Assembly: GCA_027451985.1 (NCBI GenBank) | Contig: DAIDHS010000004.1 | Span: forward strand, 1 to 64,000 | From: Elusimicrobiota bacterium | GTDB lineage: Bacteria > Elusimicrobiota > Elusimicrobia > UBA1565 > UBA9628 | Reading direction: 5' to 3' | DNA length: 64,000 bases | Part shown: positions 53,524 to 62,682 of the stretch, one piece after another | Layout: the number at the start of each line of letters is the position of its first letter | How positions within the stretch are numbered: position 1 is the stretch's first letter | Notes under the pieces: generated by a model | Databases searched by the model: none | Told to the model about the DNA's origin: nothing | What the model saw: only the letters and a program-made list of their open reading frames with translations | Program-made: the position numbers and the translations under genes

Positions 53524-54432
53524 ATGAAGAAAAAAGCCGCCGTGTTGGGAGTCCCCATGGATATGGGCGCCTCCAAGCCCGGAGCGGCCCAGGCACCCGA
53601 GGCCATCCGCCGCGCCAAGCTTCTTGACGTTCTAGACGCCGCCGGAATTTCCGCGGAGGACTGCGGCGACATCGATATCCCAGACTCGCCGCCGACACCC
53701 GCTCCGGCCAAGTCCAAGAACGCCCAGGCCGTGCTCAAAGTCTGCCGCGAACTAGAGAAGCGGGTGCGCCGACTGGTCAAGGACGGCCGCACGCCCGTAG
53801 TTCTGGGCGGAGACCACAGCCTCGCTATGGGCAGCATCGCGGGCGCGGCGCGGGCCCTGCGCGACGAGGGCAAATCAATCGGCGTCATATGGGTCGACGC
53901 TCACGCCGACATGAACACGCCGCGCACAACGCCCAGCGGCAACCTCCACGGCATGCCGACCGCGCATCTCCTGGGCTTAGGCGACCGCGCTTTTGCGCGT
54001 GTGGGCGGCTTTTCGCCCAAAGCCGCGGCGGAGAACTTCTGCTTCGTGGGTCTGCGCGACGTGGACGAAGAAGAAGCCGTCACTTTGCGTAAGTCCCAGG
54101 CGCGCGTCTTCGCCATGCCAGCCATCGACCGCTACGGCATGGGGGCCGTCATGGAGCGCGCGCTGGCCGCCGCGACCCAGGGCACCGCAGGCTTCTACCT
54201 CAGCTTCGACGTCGACGCCATAGACCCGCAGAATGCGCCCGGAACGGGCACGAAAAAACGCGGCGGGCTCACCTATCGTGAGGCGCACCTGCTCATGGAG
54301 ATGGCCGCGGAAAGCGGCAAGCTCGTGGGCCTGGATTTGGTGGAGGTCAATCCGCTGGAGGACGAGCACAACTCGACCGCGGTGCTGGCGGCGGAAATCA
54401 TCGCCTCCGCACTGGGAAAGAGGATTTACTGA
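53524..54432 (+). CDS. rocF: Arginase family enzyme (probably arginase)
   Basis: A 302-residue manganese hydrolase. Metal ligands are seen in GGDHSLAMGS (His), IWVDAHADMNTP (Asp, His, Asp) and YLSFDVDAIDPQNAPGTGT (two Asp). SGNLHGMPTAHLLG and GGLTYREAHLLMEM are the motifs that separate arginase from agmatinase and formiminoglutamase. It should split arginine to ornithine and urea. The position between gapA and pgk is unusual: the ATG at 53524 is 35 bases after gapA, and its stop overlaps the pgk start as TGATG. Confidence 0.92.
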   Translation: MKKKAAVLGVPMDMGASKPGAAQAPEAIRRAKLLDVLDAAGISAEDCGDIDIPDSPPTPAPAKSKNAQAVLKVCRELEKRVRRLVKDGRTPVVLGGDHSLAMGSIAGAARALRDEGKSIGVIWVDAHADMNTPRTTPSGNLHGMPTAHLLGLGDRAFARVGGFSPKAAAENFCFVGLRDVDEEEAVTLRKSQARVFAMPAIDRYGMGAVMERALAAATQGTAGFYLSFDVDAIDPQNAPGTGTKKRGGLTYREAHLLMEMAAESGKLVGLDLVEVNPLEDEHNSTAVLAAEIIASALGKRIY

Positions 54433-55649
54433 TGAGCCCCGAACCCGTCAAAAGCCAAGCCTTGAAAGTCCGCCGGCTACAGGATCTTCCCGTGGAGGGC
54501 AAGCGCGTCCTGGTCCGCGTGGACTACAACGTCCCCATGTCCGGCGGACGCGTTGCGGACGACACGCGCGTGCGTGAAACCCTGCCCACGCTCAAGCGCT
54601 TGATTTCGGCCGGCGCGCGTGTGTCCCTCATCGCGCATTTGGGACGGCCTAAGGGCAAGCCCGAGCCCAAGTACAGTTTAAAACCCGTCGTCTCGGTGCT
54701 GGAGAAGCTTCTGGGACAACACGTGGCCTTTGCGCCGGACTGCGTGGGTCCCGAAGCGGAAAAGGCCGCGGCAGCCCTGCAGCCCGGCGGCGTTCTGCTG
54801 CTGGAGAACCTTCGCTACCACGCGGGCGAGGAGGCCAACGACAAGGCCTTCGCCAAGAGCCTCTCCAAACTGGGCGAGGTCTTCGTGCAGGACGCCTTCG
54901 GCGCGCTGCACCGAGCGCACGCCTCCACCGCGGCTCTGCCGGCCCTGCTCCCATCGGCCGTGGGGCTTCTGGTGCAAAAGGAGCTCGAGTTCCTCGACCG
55001 AGTCATCGGCCACCCCGAACGCCCGTTCGTGGCCGTCATCGGCGGCGCGAAGGTCTCGGACAAGCTGGGCGTCTTGAACAAGCTCGTCGAGCGCGTGGAC
55101 GCCCTGCTCATAGGCGGCGGCATGGCCTACACCTTCCTCGCCGCCCAAGGCGTTTCCATCGGCAAATCCCTTTTAGAGAAGGCCAAGATGCCGGACGCGC
55201 AGAGCATCGTGGAGAAAGCCTACGCGCGGCAGCTCGAGTGCCTGCTACCGGCCGATCACGTGGCGGTCAAGGAGATCAAGGCTGGAGCCGAATCAACTCT
55301 CACGCAAGGCATGGCCGTTCCGCAAGATCTTATCGGCGTCGATATCGGGCCGCGTACCGTCGAGTTTTTCACCGAACACATCCGGAGCGCCAAGACGGTG
55401 TTCTGGAACGGTCCCATGGGCATCTTCGAAATTGACGACTTCGCCAAAGGCACGCTCTCCGTGGCCCAGGCCATCGCCAAAGCCACGAAATCGGGCGCCA
55501 CAACCATCGTGGGCGGAGGAGACAGCCTGGCCGCTCTGGCCAAGGCCGGGCTCTCAGGCCAAGTCAGCCACGCCTCGACCGGCGGCGGCGCGAGCCTGGA
55601 GCTCCTGGAGGGCAAGGTCCTGCCGGGCCTGGCCGCCCTAGCCCTATGA
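54432..55649 (+). CDS. pgk: Phosphoglycerate kinase
   Basis: Makes ATP from 1,3-bisphosphoglycerate. The motifs are VLVRVDYNVPMSGG, LIAHLGRPKG, DAFGALHRAHASTAALP and FLAVIGGAKVSDKLGVL-like GGAKVSDK. The nucleotide-binding GGGDSLAALAKAG and the terminal STGGGASLELLEGKVLPGL close the chain. The length of 405 residues is normal. It is coupled to the arginase gene by a TGATG overlap. The bare 39-base gap to secG holds a separate -10 box. Confidence 0.97.
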   Translation: MSPEPVKSQALKVRRLQDLPVEGKRVLVRVDYNVPMSGGRVADDTRVRETLPTLKRLISAGARVSLIAHLGRPKGKPEPKYSLKPVVSVLEKLLGQHVAFAPDCVGPEAEKAAAALQPGGVLLLENLRYHAGEEANDKAFAKSLSKLGEVFVQDAFGALHRAHASTAALPALLPSAVGLLVQKELEFLDRVIGHPERPFVAVIGGAKVSDKLGVLNKLVERVDALLIGGGMAYTFLAAQGVSIGKSLLEKAKMPDAQSIVEKAYARQLECLLPADHVAVKEIKAGAESTLTQGMAVPQDLIGVDIGPRTVEFFTEHIRSAKTVFWNGPMGIFEIDDFAKGTLSVAQAIAKATKSGATTIVGGGDSLAALAKAGLSGQVSHASTGGGASLELLEGKVLPGLAALAL

Positions 55650-55675
55650 TTGGCCCTATCGCGGCAACAAACTGA

Positions 55676-55681
55676 TATAAT
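55676..55681 (+). promoter_or_regulatory. -10 box predicting a leaderless secG mRNA
   Basis: TATAAT followed by seven bases and the ATG at 55689. It shows that the in-frame ATG at 55650 is not the start. Confidence 0.6.
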
Positions 55682-55688
55682 AGCCTCT

Positions 55689-56024
55689 ATGTTCTACCAT
55701 TTCATTTTATCCGTGCATGTGCTGGTCTGCGCGCTTTTGGTCCTTGTGATTCTCCTGCAGACGGGGCGCGGCGCGGGCCTCTCAGTCTTCGGAGGCGGCG
55801 GGGACTCTCTCATCACGACCCCGACGGGCTCCAATTTCCTCAAGACCGCCACGCAGGTCCTGGCCGGCGTCTTCGCCGCCACTTCGCTTTTCCTGACGCT
55901 CCTGACCAACCGCACAGGCATGAGCAGCGTCACATCCCGCTTCAGCCTTCCGCCGGCGACGGCCTCCCAACCCGCCGCGCCGGCCGCGGCCCAGCCGAAA
56001 GCGGAGGCCCCGGTCAAGAAGTAA
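55689..56024 (+). CDS. secG: Protein-export membrane protein SecG
   Basis: A 111-residue member of the SecYEG channel. Two spans are seen: FILSVHVLVCALLVLVILLQ and a second hydrophobic segment in FLKTATQVLAGVFAATSLFLTLL. The connecting loop TGRGAGLSVFGGGGDSLI is diagnostic. The Ala/Pro-rich tail is longer than in E. coli. The start at 55689 is set by the -10 box; a longer reading from 55650 adds 13 residues not seen in SecG. The gene follows pgk, and tRNA-Leu comes 7 bases after it. Confidence 0.94.
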   Translation: MFYHFILSVHVLVCALLVLVILLQTGRGAGLSVFGGGGDSLITTPTGSNFLKTATQVLAGVFAATSLFLTLLTNRTGMSSVTSRFSLPPATASQPAAPAAAQPKAEAPVKK

Positions 56025-56031
56025 GGCTTTT

Positions 56032-56113
56032 GCGCGGGTGGCGGAACTGGCAGACGCGTACGTTTGAGGTGCGTATGCCGCAAGGCGTGAGGGTTCGAGT
56101 CCCTCCCCGCGCA
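56032..56113 (+). tRNA. tRNA-Leu (GAG)
   Basis: Acceptor stem GCGCGGG with CCCGCGC and discriminator A. Anticodon stem TACGT/GCGTA encloses TTGAGGT, so the anticodon is GAG. The variable arm is long (GCCGCAAGGC), as expected of a class II tRNA, and the T-loop GTTCGAGTC is present. CCA is not encoded. Confidence 0.92.
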
Positions 56114-56123
56114 CTCTAGCGCC

Positions 56124-56987
56124 CTATCTCCTCCCACCCTGATTCCAACGATCAGGCCGGCCCTTCCGGTACATGCGGCGGCGCCGCAGCCGCCTCCGGA
56201 GCGGCCCGCGCCCGCGCACCGGCAGCCGATTACTCCGCCCGCCGGGGAAGCGCCGCACGCGGCGCGCACGAGCGCCCCGGATCATCTCCCGGCGCAATAG
56301 ACGCCGGCGGGCGGCCGGCATCCTCCGCCAGAACCGGCGCAACGCGCGTTGGCGGCGCAACAGCCGGCGCATGCGCGCGCGGTAACGCAAGAAATGCCTC
56401 AGAGCATGCGGTCTCGCAGGAGCCCGCCCGCGAGGAACATCCGTCTCCTGGTTCGGAGTCAAAATCTGCGGCGGTCCACCTGATGTGCCCGAGACGGCGA
56501 CGCGGCCCTCGTCGAAAACCCCGACGTCGGTCGTACCCTCCGCCGTCAGGCCCACCCCGAACTCGGTGCCGCGCACCGCAGCCACTGCATCTGGCGTCTC
56601 AACCTGCAGCGCCTGGCCGCTCAAGAGATGGTGGATTTTAGCCAGCAGACCACCGGAAGCGAGAGAAAGCTCAGTCAAAGATCGGGCGTCTGAGCGCAGT
56701 GTGAAGTCCGTGTCTTCGTTTAGGGACACGAGGTGAAGACCGTCAAAACCTACCTCGGCCGAAGAGCCGGGACCAGTCGTCACCCGATCACCCTGCTCCA
56801 AGGGCATTCCAACGGCGGCGGGGACCGAACCGGAGGCGCCGCCGGGAAACACCGAGACGGCGCCCTGTGTCGAGACAACGCGCGCGTCCCATTCGCCGGA
56901 CGAAGCGTCCTCTTGCGCGTGGACGGCGGCCGGAAGGGCCGCGGCAAGCGCCAAAAAATAAATTAAAACGGACTTCGGCTTGGGCAT
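56124..56987 (-). CDS. Secreted FecR-domain protein with an arginine-rich C-terminal tail
   Basis: A 287-residue protein. A signal peptide (MPKPKSVLIYFLALAAALPA...) is followed by a FecR domain at about 33-180: ARVVSTQGAVSVFPGG, PLEQGDRVTTGPGSSAEVGFDG, LLAKIHHLLSGQALQVETPDAVAAVRGTEFGVG and VFDEGRVAVSG. This is the fold of FecR-type surface sensors. The last 103 residues (from PRGRAPARPH) hold about 43 Arg and almost no acidic residues. Opposite-strand reading of the tail is also Arg-rich because of the codon bias, but the FecR frame has the signal peptide. The ATG at 56987 starts the signal peptide; a GTG-type start further up is unlikely. Confidence 0.8.
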   Translation of the reverse strand: MPKPKSVLIYFLALAAALPAAVHAQEDASSGEWDARVVSTQGAVSVFPGGASGSVPAAVGMPLEQGDRVTTGPGSSAEVGFDGLHLVSLNEDTDFTLRSDARSLTELSLASGGLLAKIHHLLSGQALQVETPDAVAAVRGTEFGVGLTAEGTTDVGVFDEGRVAVSGTSGGPPQILTPNQETDVPRGRAPARPHALRHFLRYRARMRRLLRRQRALRRFWRRMPAARRRLLRREMIRGARARRVRRFPGGRSNRLPVRGRGPLRRRLRRRRMYRKGRPDRWNQGGRR

Positions 56988-57037
56988 GAGCGGGCAAGGA
57001 CCACCCGACAATTAAATAACAGGGGTCCGAAAAAAAA

Positions 57038-57838
57038 TCAAGCCCTGGGAGAGGGATCGTCCTGCGGCGCGGCCAGCGCGGACGCCTCGTAAGCCAAAGC
57101 CGCAATGGAGGCCAGGGCCGCGGTTTCGGCGCGCAGGGTCGCGGGACCAAGACCGAACAAAAGCGCGCCCTCGGCCTCGGCGAGCTCCACTTCCTCGTCG
57201 GCCCACCCGCCTTCAGGGCCGATGAAAAGATGCGTGGAAAACTCACCACCTTTGGCCTCGCGGAGGGCTTGGGACAGGACCGGGCGCAGCACGGAGGCTG
57301 CGCAAACCCCGGGCAAGGCCTCCCAGGCGAACAGTGCGGGCCCGCGGCCTTGGCAGGCCTTAAGCGCGTCGCGCAGATGAACTGGCTCGCGCAGTTCCGG
57401 AAGATCCGCGCGCCCGCACTGCTTGGCGGCGGCCACCACGATGCGCTTAGAGCGCTCCATCTTGGCCCGGGCGGAGCCCTCAGGGACCACGGTCCGCTGG
57501 GTTAAAAGGGGTGCGAAAGCCGCGACGCCCAGCTCCGTGCCCTTCTCAAGAAGCCAGTCCCAGCGCGCCTGCTTCAAAAGGGCCTGGTGCAGAACGACGC
57601 GCACGCGCGCGGGCGGCGGGGCATCCTCCTCGATTTCCCGTTCGATGGTTCCGGCGACGGATCCGTCCTTGCGGATGTCCGAGATGACGCCCGCGAAGCG
57701 GCGGCCGCGGCCGTCAAAGAGCCTAAGCGCATCGCCGGGGCGCAGACGCAGGACTTTGGCGATGTGGAAGGCCTCGGGCCCCTTAAGTACGAAGGATTTC
57801 CCAGCTAGGGCTTCGGGAGGAAGAAAAAACTGCGGCAT
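57038..57838 (-). CDS. rsmE: 16S rRNA m3U1498 methyltransferase
   Basis: A SPOUT-fold methyltransferase (266 residues) that modifies U1498 of 16S rRNA. The N-terminal PUA-like domain has HIAKVLRLRPGDALRLFDGRGRRFAG. The SPOUT part shows LHQALLKQARWDWLLEKGTELGV, FIGPEGGWADEEV and the knot LGPATLRAETAALASIAALAY. It lies right after dnaJ, the common hrcA-grpE-dnaK-dnaJ-rsmE order, and is probably the last gene of that operon. A run of eight T on the coding strand directly follows its stop. Confidence 0.94.
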   Translation of the reverse strand: MPQFFLPPEALAGKSFVLKGPEAFHIAKVLRLRPGDALRLFDGRGRRFAGVISDIRKDGSVAGTIEREIEEDAPPPARVRVVLHQALLKQARWDWLLEKGTELGVAAFAPLLTQRTVVPEGSARAKMERSKRIVVAAAKQCGRADLPELREPVHLRDALKACQGRGPALFAWEALPGVCAASVLRPVLSQALREAKGGEFSTHLFIGPEGGWADEEVELAEAEGALLFGLGPATLRAETAALASIAALAYEASALAAPQDDPSPRA

Positions 57839-57850
57839 AACGGAGGCGCT

Positions 57851-59038
57851 TTATTCCTTTCCGAAAATTTTCCGAAAAATTCCGCCGTCGTCCTTCGCGT
57901 GAGTTTCGTCGCGCCGCGCGGAGCCGTTGGCGGAGGCGCCGGTCGCCTCTTCGCCGCGCAGGCTGCGCGCCAGCTCCAAGAGCAGTTTTTCCTGATGGGG
58001 CGTAAGGGACTTAGGCACCTCGATTTTGACGCGCACGAGCAAGTCGCCGCGGCCCTTGCCGTGGAGTTTGGGCATGCCTTGCCCGCGCACGCGCAGCATG
58101 GCGCCGTGCTGAACGCCGGCCGGAATCTTGATGGTCAGGCGTTCTCCATCAACGGCGGAAATCTCCAAGGAAGAACCCACCGCCGCCTCCGCGATGTTGA
58201 TCCCGCGTTCGCTGATCAAATCGTCCTCCGTGCGCTCGAAGCGTGGGTCGGTCTTGACCCTGACCAAAACATAGAGATCGCCCGAAGCCGTGCCGCGCGC
58301 GCCGGCCTCGCCCTCGCCCGAAATGCGCAATGTGGCGCCGTCGTAGACGCCGGGAGGAATCTTGACGGTGAGCTTGGCCTCCTTGCGCGAGCGCCCGGCG
58401 CCTCGGCAGGTCCTGCACGGGTTTTCGATGATTTGTCCCTCGCCGCGGCAGGCGGGGCAGGTCTGGGACAGCGAGAAAAAACCTTGCGAGAGCTGCACGC
58501 GCCCGGAGCCGCGGCACTGGCCGCAGCGCTTCAAACCCGAGCCCTCTTTGGCTCCCGTGCCGCCGCAGGTCTGGCACACCTCCAGGCGCTCGAAGCTCAA
58601 CGGTATCTGCGCGCCGTGAAACGCCTGCTCCAGGGAAATCTCCGTTTCGTACTTAAGATCCCGGCCGCGGTGCGAGCCCCGCCTCCCGCCGCCGCCCGTG
58701 CCCGAGGCTCCAAAGATGCTCTCGACGAAGTCTTCGAAGACGTCGCTCATGTCCGCGGACTGGCCGAAGCCCCCAAAGCCGCCGGCCCCGAAAGGCCCGG
58801 CCCCGGCGCCCGCCCCCGAAACGCCGGCCTCGCCGAATTGATCATAGAGCCGGCGCTTTTGCGGGTCCGAGAGCGTTTCGTAGGCCTGATTGGCCCGGCG
58901 AAACTCTTCCTCAGCGGCTTTGTTCCCAGGGTTGCGATCCGGGTGATGCTTCAGGGCCAGCTTCCGGAACGCGGCCTTGATCTCCGCTTCGGAGGCATTG
59001 CGCGCGACTCCTAGGACCGAATAGTAATCCTGCGCCAT
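57851..59038 (-). CDS. dnaJ: Chaperone DnaJ
   Basis: The DnaK cochaperone, 395 residues. The J domain (1-70) has HPDRNPG. A Gly/Phe-rich linker ([20 protein letters not shown]) leads to four zinc-binding C-x2-C-x-G-x-G units: [24 protein letters not shown] and CRTCRGAG. The substrate-binding C-terminal domains follow ([39 protein letters not shown]). The gene starts 13 bases after dnaK and is followed by rsmE. Confidence 0.97.
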   Translation of the reverse strand: MAQDYYSVLGVARNASEAEIKAAFRKLALKHHPDRNPGNKAAEEEFRRANQAYETLSDPQKRRLYDQFGEAGVSGAGAGAGPFGAGGFGGFGQSADMSDVFEDFVESIFGASGTGGGGRRGSHRGRDLKYETEISLEQAFHGAQIPLSFERLEVCQTCGGTGAKEGSGLKRCGQCRGSGRVQLSQGFFSLSQTCPACRGEGQIIENPCRTCRGAGRSRKEAKLTVKIPPGVYDGATLRISGEGEAGARGTASGDLYVLVRVKTDPRFERTEDDLISERGINIAEAAVGSSLEISAVDGERLTIKIPAGVQHGAMLRVRGQGMPKLHGKGRGDLLVRVKIEVPKSLTPHQEKLLLELARSLRGEEATGASANGSARRDETHAKDDGGIFRKIFGKE

Positions 59039-59051
59039 GGAGCCCTAAAGG

Positions 59052-60917
59052 CTAGCGTTTCTCATCCACGACCTCGGCGTCCACGACCGTGTCTTCGCCG
59101 GGACCCTTCTTCGCGTCCCCGGAAGGTTGCGCGCCCTCCCCGGCCGCTCCGGCCGGGGCCTTGGCGCTTTCCGCCTTGTAGATTTCCTCGGCCAGCTTGT
59201 GCGAAACCTTCATGAGATCGTCCTTGGTCTTGGTGATGCGGTCCGCATCGTCGCCCTTCAAGGCCTCCTTCAAGTCGGAGATGCCCCGCTCGATGGCGGC
59301 GCGCTCTTCCTGGCTGGCTTTGTCGCCATGTTCGCGCAGGGCCTTCTCGGACGCGGCCAAAACCGCATCGGCTTCGTTCTTGGCGGCGACCTTCTCCTTG
59401 AATTTTTTATCTTCCTCGGCGAAGCGCTCGGCTTCCTGCACGAACTTCTCCACTTGATCCTTGGAGAGCTTGTTGGGCGCCGTGATGGTGATGTGTTGGG
59501 TCTTCTTGGTGCCCAGATCCTCGGCCTTGACGCTCAAGATGCCGTTGGCGTCGATGGAGAAGCTGACCTTGATCTGCGGCACGCCGCGCGGCGCCGGCGG
59601 GATTCCGTCCAAGTCGAACTTGCCCAGCGGCACGTTGTCGGAGGCCTTGGGGCGCTCGCCCTGGAGCACATTGACCGTCACCGCGGGCTGGTTGTCCGCG
59701 GCGGTCGAGAAAATTTGCGATTTCTCGACCGGGATGGTGGTATTGCGTTCGATCAAGGGCGTCATGACTCCGCCCAAAGTCTCGATGCCGAGCGTCAAAG
59801 GCGTGACGTCCAAGAGGAGCACGTCCTTGACCTCGCCGGTCAGGACCGCGGCTTGGACCGCGGCGCCTGTAGCCACGCACTCCATCGGATCGATGCCGCG
59901 CTCGACTTTCTTACCCACGTAATCCTCGACAAACTTCTGCACGATGGGCATGCGCGTGGGGCCGCCCACCAGGATGATCTTGGTGATGTCGGCCGGCTTC
60001 AACTTCGCGTCGTTCAAAGCCTGGTCGATGGAAGCCTTGCAGCGCTTGACGATCGGATCGACAAGCGACTCGATCTTGGCGCGAGTCATCTTCAGAGCCA
60101 GATGCTTGGGCACATTGTCGACCGCGGTGAGGTACGGGAGGTTGATCTCGGTCTCCATGGTGGTGGAGAGCTCGATTTTGGCCTTCTCCGCGGCCTCGCG
60201 CACGCGCTGGAAGGCCATGGGGTCCTTGCGCACGTCGACGCCGGTCTCCTTCTTGAACTCGCCGGCCACGAAGTCGATGATGGCGCTGTCCATGTCCGTG
60301 CCGCCAAGCTGCGTGTCGCCCGAGGTGGAAACCACTTCGAAGACCCCGCCGCCGAAGTCCATGACCGTGACGTCCAAGGTACCGCCGCCCAAATCGAAGA
60401 CCATGATCTTCTCGTCCTTGCCCTTCTTGTCGATGCCGTAGGCTAGGCACGCGGCCGTGGGCTCGTTGACGATGCGCACGACCTCCAAACCCGCGATGGA
60501 GCCCGCGTCCTTGGTCGCCTGGCGCTGATTGTCGTTGAAGTAGGCGGGAACGGTGATGACGGCCTTCTCCACCTTGTCGCCCAGGAAAGCCTCCGCGTCG
60601 CGCTTGACCTTCTGGAGCAAAAACGCCGAGAGCTGCTGGGGCGTGTACTCCTTGCCGTCTGGGGCCCTGTACTTGTGGTCCGTGCCCATTTTACGCTTGA
60701 AGGCCATGAACGTGCCGTCGGGATTGGCCACGGCCTGGCGCCTGGCCGGCTCTCCGACCAGAAGTTGCCCGTCCTTGGCGAAAGCCACGTAGGACGGGAA
60801 GGCCTTGCCGCCGATGGAGGTTCCCTCCGCCGACGGAACGATAGTCGCCTTGCCGCCTTCCAGTACCGCGGCAGCGGTGTTGGACGTTCCCAAATCAATG
60901 CCGATAATCTTGCTCAT
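59052..60917 (-). CDS. dnaK: Chaperone DnaK (Hsp70)
   Basis: A 621-residue Hsp70. ATPase motifs are [63 protein letters not shown] and [13 protein letters not shown]. The substrate domain has [17 protein letters not shown], followed by the C-terminal lid with an acidic end ([14 protein letters not shown]). The N-terminus uses ...[12 protein letters not shown], usual for the clade that carries SNS instead of TNS. A strong SD (AGGAGG) lies in the grpE end, and the start overlaps the grpE stop as ATGA. Confidence 0.98.
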   Translation of the reverse strand: MSKIIGIDLGTSNTAAAVLEGGKATIVPSAEGTSIGGKAFPSYVAFAKDGQLLVGEPARRQAVANPDGTFMAFKRKMGTDHKYRAPDGKEYTPQQLSAFLLQKVKRDAEAFLGDKVEKAVITVPAYFNDNQRQATKDAGSIAGLEVVRIVNEPTAACLAYGIDKKGKDEKIMVFDLGGGTLDVTVMDFGGGVFEVVSTSGDTQLGGTDMDSAIIDFVAGEFKKETGVDVRKDPMAFQRVREAAEKAKIELSTTMETEINLPYLTAVDNVPKHLALKMTRAKIESLVDPIVKRCKASIDQALNDAKLKPADITKIILVGGPTRMPIVQKFVEDYVGKKVERGIDPMECVATGAAVQAAVLTGEVKDVLLLDVTPLTLGIETLGGVMTPLIERNTTIPVEKSQIFSTAADNQPAVTVNVLQGERPKASDNVPLGKFDLDGIPPAPRGVPQIKVSFSIDANGILSVKAEDLGTKKTQHITITAPNKLSKDQVEKFVQEAERFAEEDKKFKEKVAAKNEADAVLAASEKALREHGDKASQEERAAIERGISDLKEALKGDDADRITKTKDDLMKVSHKLAEEIYKAESAKAPAGAAGEGAQPSGDAKKGPGEDTVVDAEVVDEKR

Positions 60918-61468
60918 ACATCCTCCTTAGTTCGCGTCTCTTTCGTTCCTTGCGAGATGCGCACCCGCGCGGGGCGCAGCACCTTGTCGTGGAGGGTAAA
61001 CCCGGCCTGAAGGACATCCAGCACCGTGCCCTCGGGGCTCTCGGACTCGACCGCGCCCATGACTTCGTGGCGCAGCGGGTCGTAGGGTCTGCCCAGTGCG
61101 TCCATGACCACGATCCCCTCCTCCTTGAAAATCTTCTCGAACTCCTTAAAAATCCCTTCCATGCCCCGTGCCAAATCCGAGTCCGCGTGCGCGGCCTGAA
61201 TTTGCCCGTGGGCCATCTGGAGCAGATCGTAAATCGGCAAAAACTTCAAAAGAACCTCGGCCTTCCCCGCCCGGCGCAGCTCGGGCTTTTCCCGATCAAC
61301 GCGCTTGCGATAGTTCTCGAACTCGGCCTTCAAGCTCAAAAGCTGGGCGAAGTAGTCCGGCTCGGCGGACGCCTTCTCGGCCGGCGCGGTTTTGCCCTGC
61401 TCCGCGTCCTCAGCCACGGCCTCTTCCCGTTCCGGCACGCCTTTTGCCCGAGGCTCGAACCGGCTCAT
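60914..61468 (-). CDS. grpE: Nucleotide exchange factor GrpE
   Basis: A 184-residue DnaK nucleotide exchange factor. An acidic disordered N-terminus (about 1-35) precedes a long coiled coil ([49 protein letters not shown]). The C-terminal beta domain shows [47 protein letters not shown]. The ATG at 61468 overlaps the hrcA stop as ATGA; an extension to 61489 is rejected. Confidence 0.95.
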   Translation of the reverse strand: MSRFEPRAKGVPEREEAVAEDAEQGKTAPAEKASAEPDYFAQLLSLKAEFENYRKRVDREKPELRRAGKAEVLLKFLPIYDLLQMAHGQIQAAHADSDLARGMEGIFKEFEKIFKEEGIVVMDALGRPYDPLRHEVMGAVESESPEGTVLDVLQAGFTLHDKVLRPARVRISQGTKETRTKEDV

Positions 61469-62559
61469 TCCTCGTCCTCCTTGGCCCACCGCGCCAAACG
61501 CGCGGTTACCAGACCGCTCATGTAGTCGACCAAGCTCATCATGCGCGGATATTCCATGCGCTTGGAGCCTAGAATTCCCAAAATGCCGACGACCCGGCCG
61601 TTATAGTTGTAGGTGGTCGTCACCAGGCTCAAGCTGGAAAGCTCGGGAATTCCACTTTCCGCGCCGATGCGCACCTGCGGCTTGGGCGCGGCATCGCCCT
61701 TGCCCTGCAGCCGGATTTTGAGCTCCCGGCCCAAAAGGCCGGCGATGGCGTCTTTTTCGCTGATAACGCGCATGAGCGACTGCACCACCTTCAAATCGCC
61801 GATTTCCTCGGCCTGGCTCAAGATGTTGTCCGCCCCCTCGACGAAGAGAGCCCCTGGCTCGACCATGCTGCCCACCTGCTGGAGCAGGTTATCCGCCAAA
61901 AGGCTCAGGTCCCTGAACTCGTCCTCAATTTGCTTGAGCTTGGCCATGACGAGGGCCTGGGCCTGGGATACGCCGCAGCCGCGGATGTTCTCGTTCAAAA
62001 ACCGGTTGAGCGTATTGATCTGCCGCGCCGACGGCGCGAAAGACAGCTCAATAGGCCAGTGCCGAACCAAGCCCGCCTCGGTCACCAAAATCGCCAGCAC
62101 GCTCTTGCCGCCCAGAGGGATAATCTCCAAGCGCTTCAAAGTCTGCCGGGCCGCCTGGGGCGAAAGCACCAAGCCCGCGCTGCGCGAGACCCGAGACAAG
62201 AGGCGCGAGGTCTCGGAAAGAAGGATGTCCAACTCCTGCATGCGCTCTTGATACTGCCGCTCGATGCCCTCTTTTTCATCCGCAGCCAGTCGTTGGACAT
62301 CGGCCAGATAGTCCACGAAGAATCGGTAGCCCTTGTCGGTGGGCTCTCGGCCGGCCGAGGTGTGCGGCTGGTACAGATATCCGTCTTCCTCAAGCTCCTG
62401 GAGGATGTTGCGGATGGTCGCCGGCGAAAGCTCGAAGCGCCCTTCGTCCGCGATGATGGACGAGGAGACCGGCCGCGAAGTCTTGATGTAGTAGTGCACG
62501 GCCCATTGCAGGATGTCCTTTTTCCTGCGTTCCGCAATTTCGGGCTTAAGCTGGCGCAT
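61465..62559 (-). CDS. hrcA: Heat-inducible transcription repressor HrcA
   Basis: A 364-residue repressor of the chaperone operon. A winged-helix N-terminus has ILQWAVHYYIKTSRPVSSSIIADEGRFELSPATIRNILQELEEDGYLYQPHTSAGREPTDKGYRFFVD. The rest has GKSVLAILVTEAGLVRHWPIE and the terminal PRMMSLVDYMSGLVTARLARW. It binds the CIRCE operator upstream (62604-62630) and falls off under heat shock when GroEL is busy. The start at 62559 has an AAGGA only one base before it, too close for a normal ribosome site. Confidence 0.95.
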   Translation of the reverse strand: MRQLKPEIAERRKKDILQWAVHYYIKTSRPVSSSIIADEGRFELSPATIRNILQELEEDGYLYQPHTSAGREPTDKGYRFFVDYLADVQRLAADEKEGIERQYQERMQELDILLSETSRLLSRVSRSAGLVLSPQAARQTLKRLEIIPLGGKSVLAILVTEAGLVRHWPIELSFAPSARQINTLNRFLNENIRGCGVSQAQALVMAKLKQIEDEFRDLSLLADNLLQQVGSMVEPGALFVEGADNILSQAEEIGDLKVVQSLMRVISEKDAIAGLLGRELKIRLQGKGDAAPKPQVRIGAESGIPELSSLSLVTTTYNYNGRVVGILGILGSKRMEYPRMMSLVDYMSGLVTARLARWAKEDEE

Positions 62560-62603
62560 ATCCTTATATAAGGAAGCAGGCTTGGGACCGCCCCCAACCT
62601 AAA

Positions 62604-62630
62604 TTAGCAATCATAAATATCGACTGCTAA
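62604..62630. promoter_or_regulatory. CIRCE operator
   Basis: TTAGCAATC, nine bases, GACTGCTAA: a perfect 9-N9-9 inverted repeat. It differs from the consensus (TTAGCACTC-N9-GAGTGCTAA) by one base in each arm, changed symmetrically. It covers the predicted transcription start of hrcA-grpE-dnaK-dnaJ. Confidence 0.9.
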
Positions 62631-62631
62631 T

Positions 62632-62660
62632 ATTATAAACCACGGCAGGCTTTGAGTCAA
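62632..62660 (-). promoter_or_regulatory. Promoter of the hrcA-grpE-dnaK-dnaJ operon
   Basis: TTGACT (62660-62655) and TATAAT (62637-62632) with a 17-base spacer, the best promoter in the window. The predicted start near 62625 lies inside CIRCE. Confidence 0.8.
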
Positions 62661-62682
62661 GCCCGCCGGAATCGATGAGACG

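Noticed and set aside
57014-57037. Eight-T run after the rsmE stop, considered as an intrinsic terminator
   Set aside because: Only a four-pair hairpin (CCCT/AGGG) precedes it, too weak to call.
59127-60446. 439-codon plus-strand frame opposite dnaK
   Set aside because: A known type of dnaK antisense shadow; no start context and no motif.
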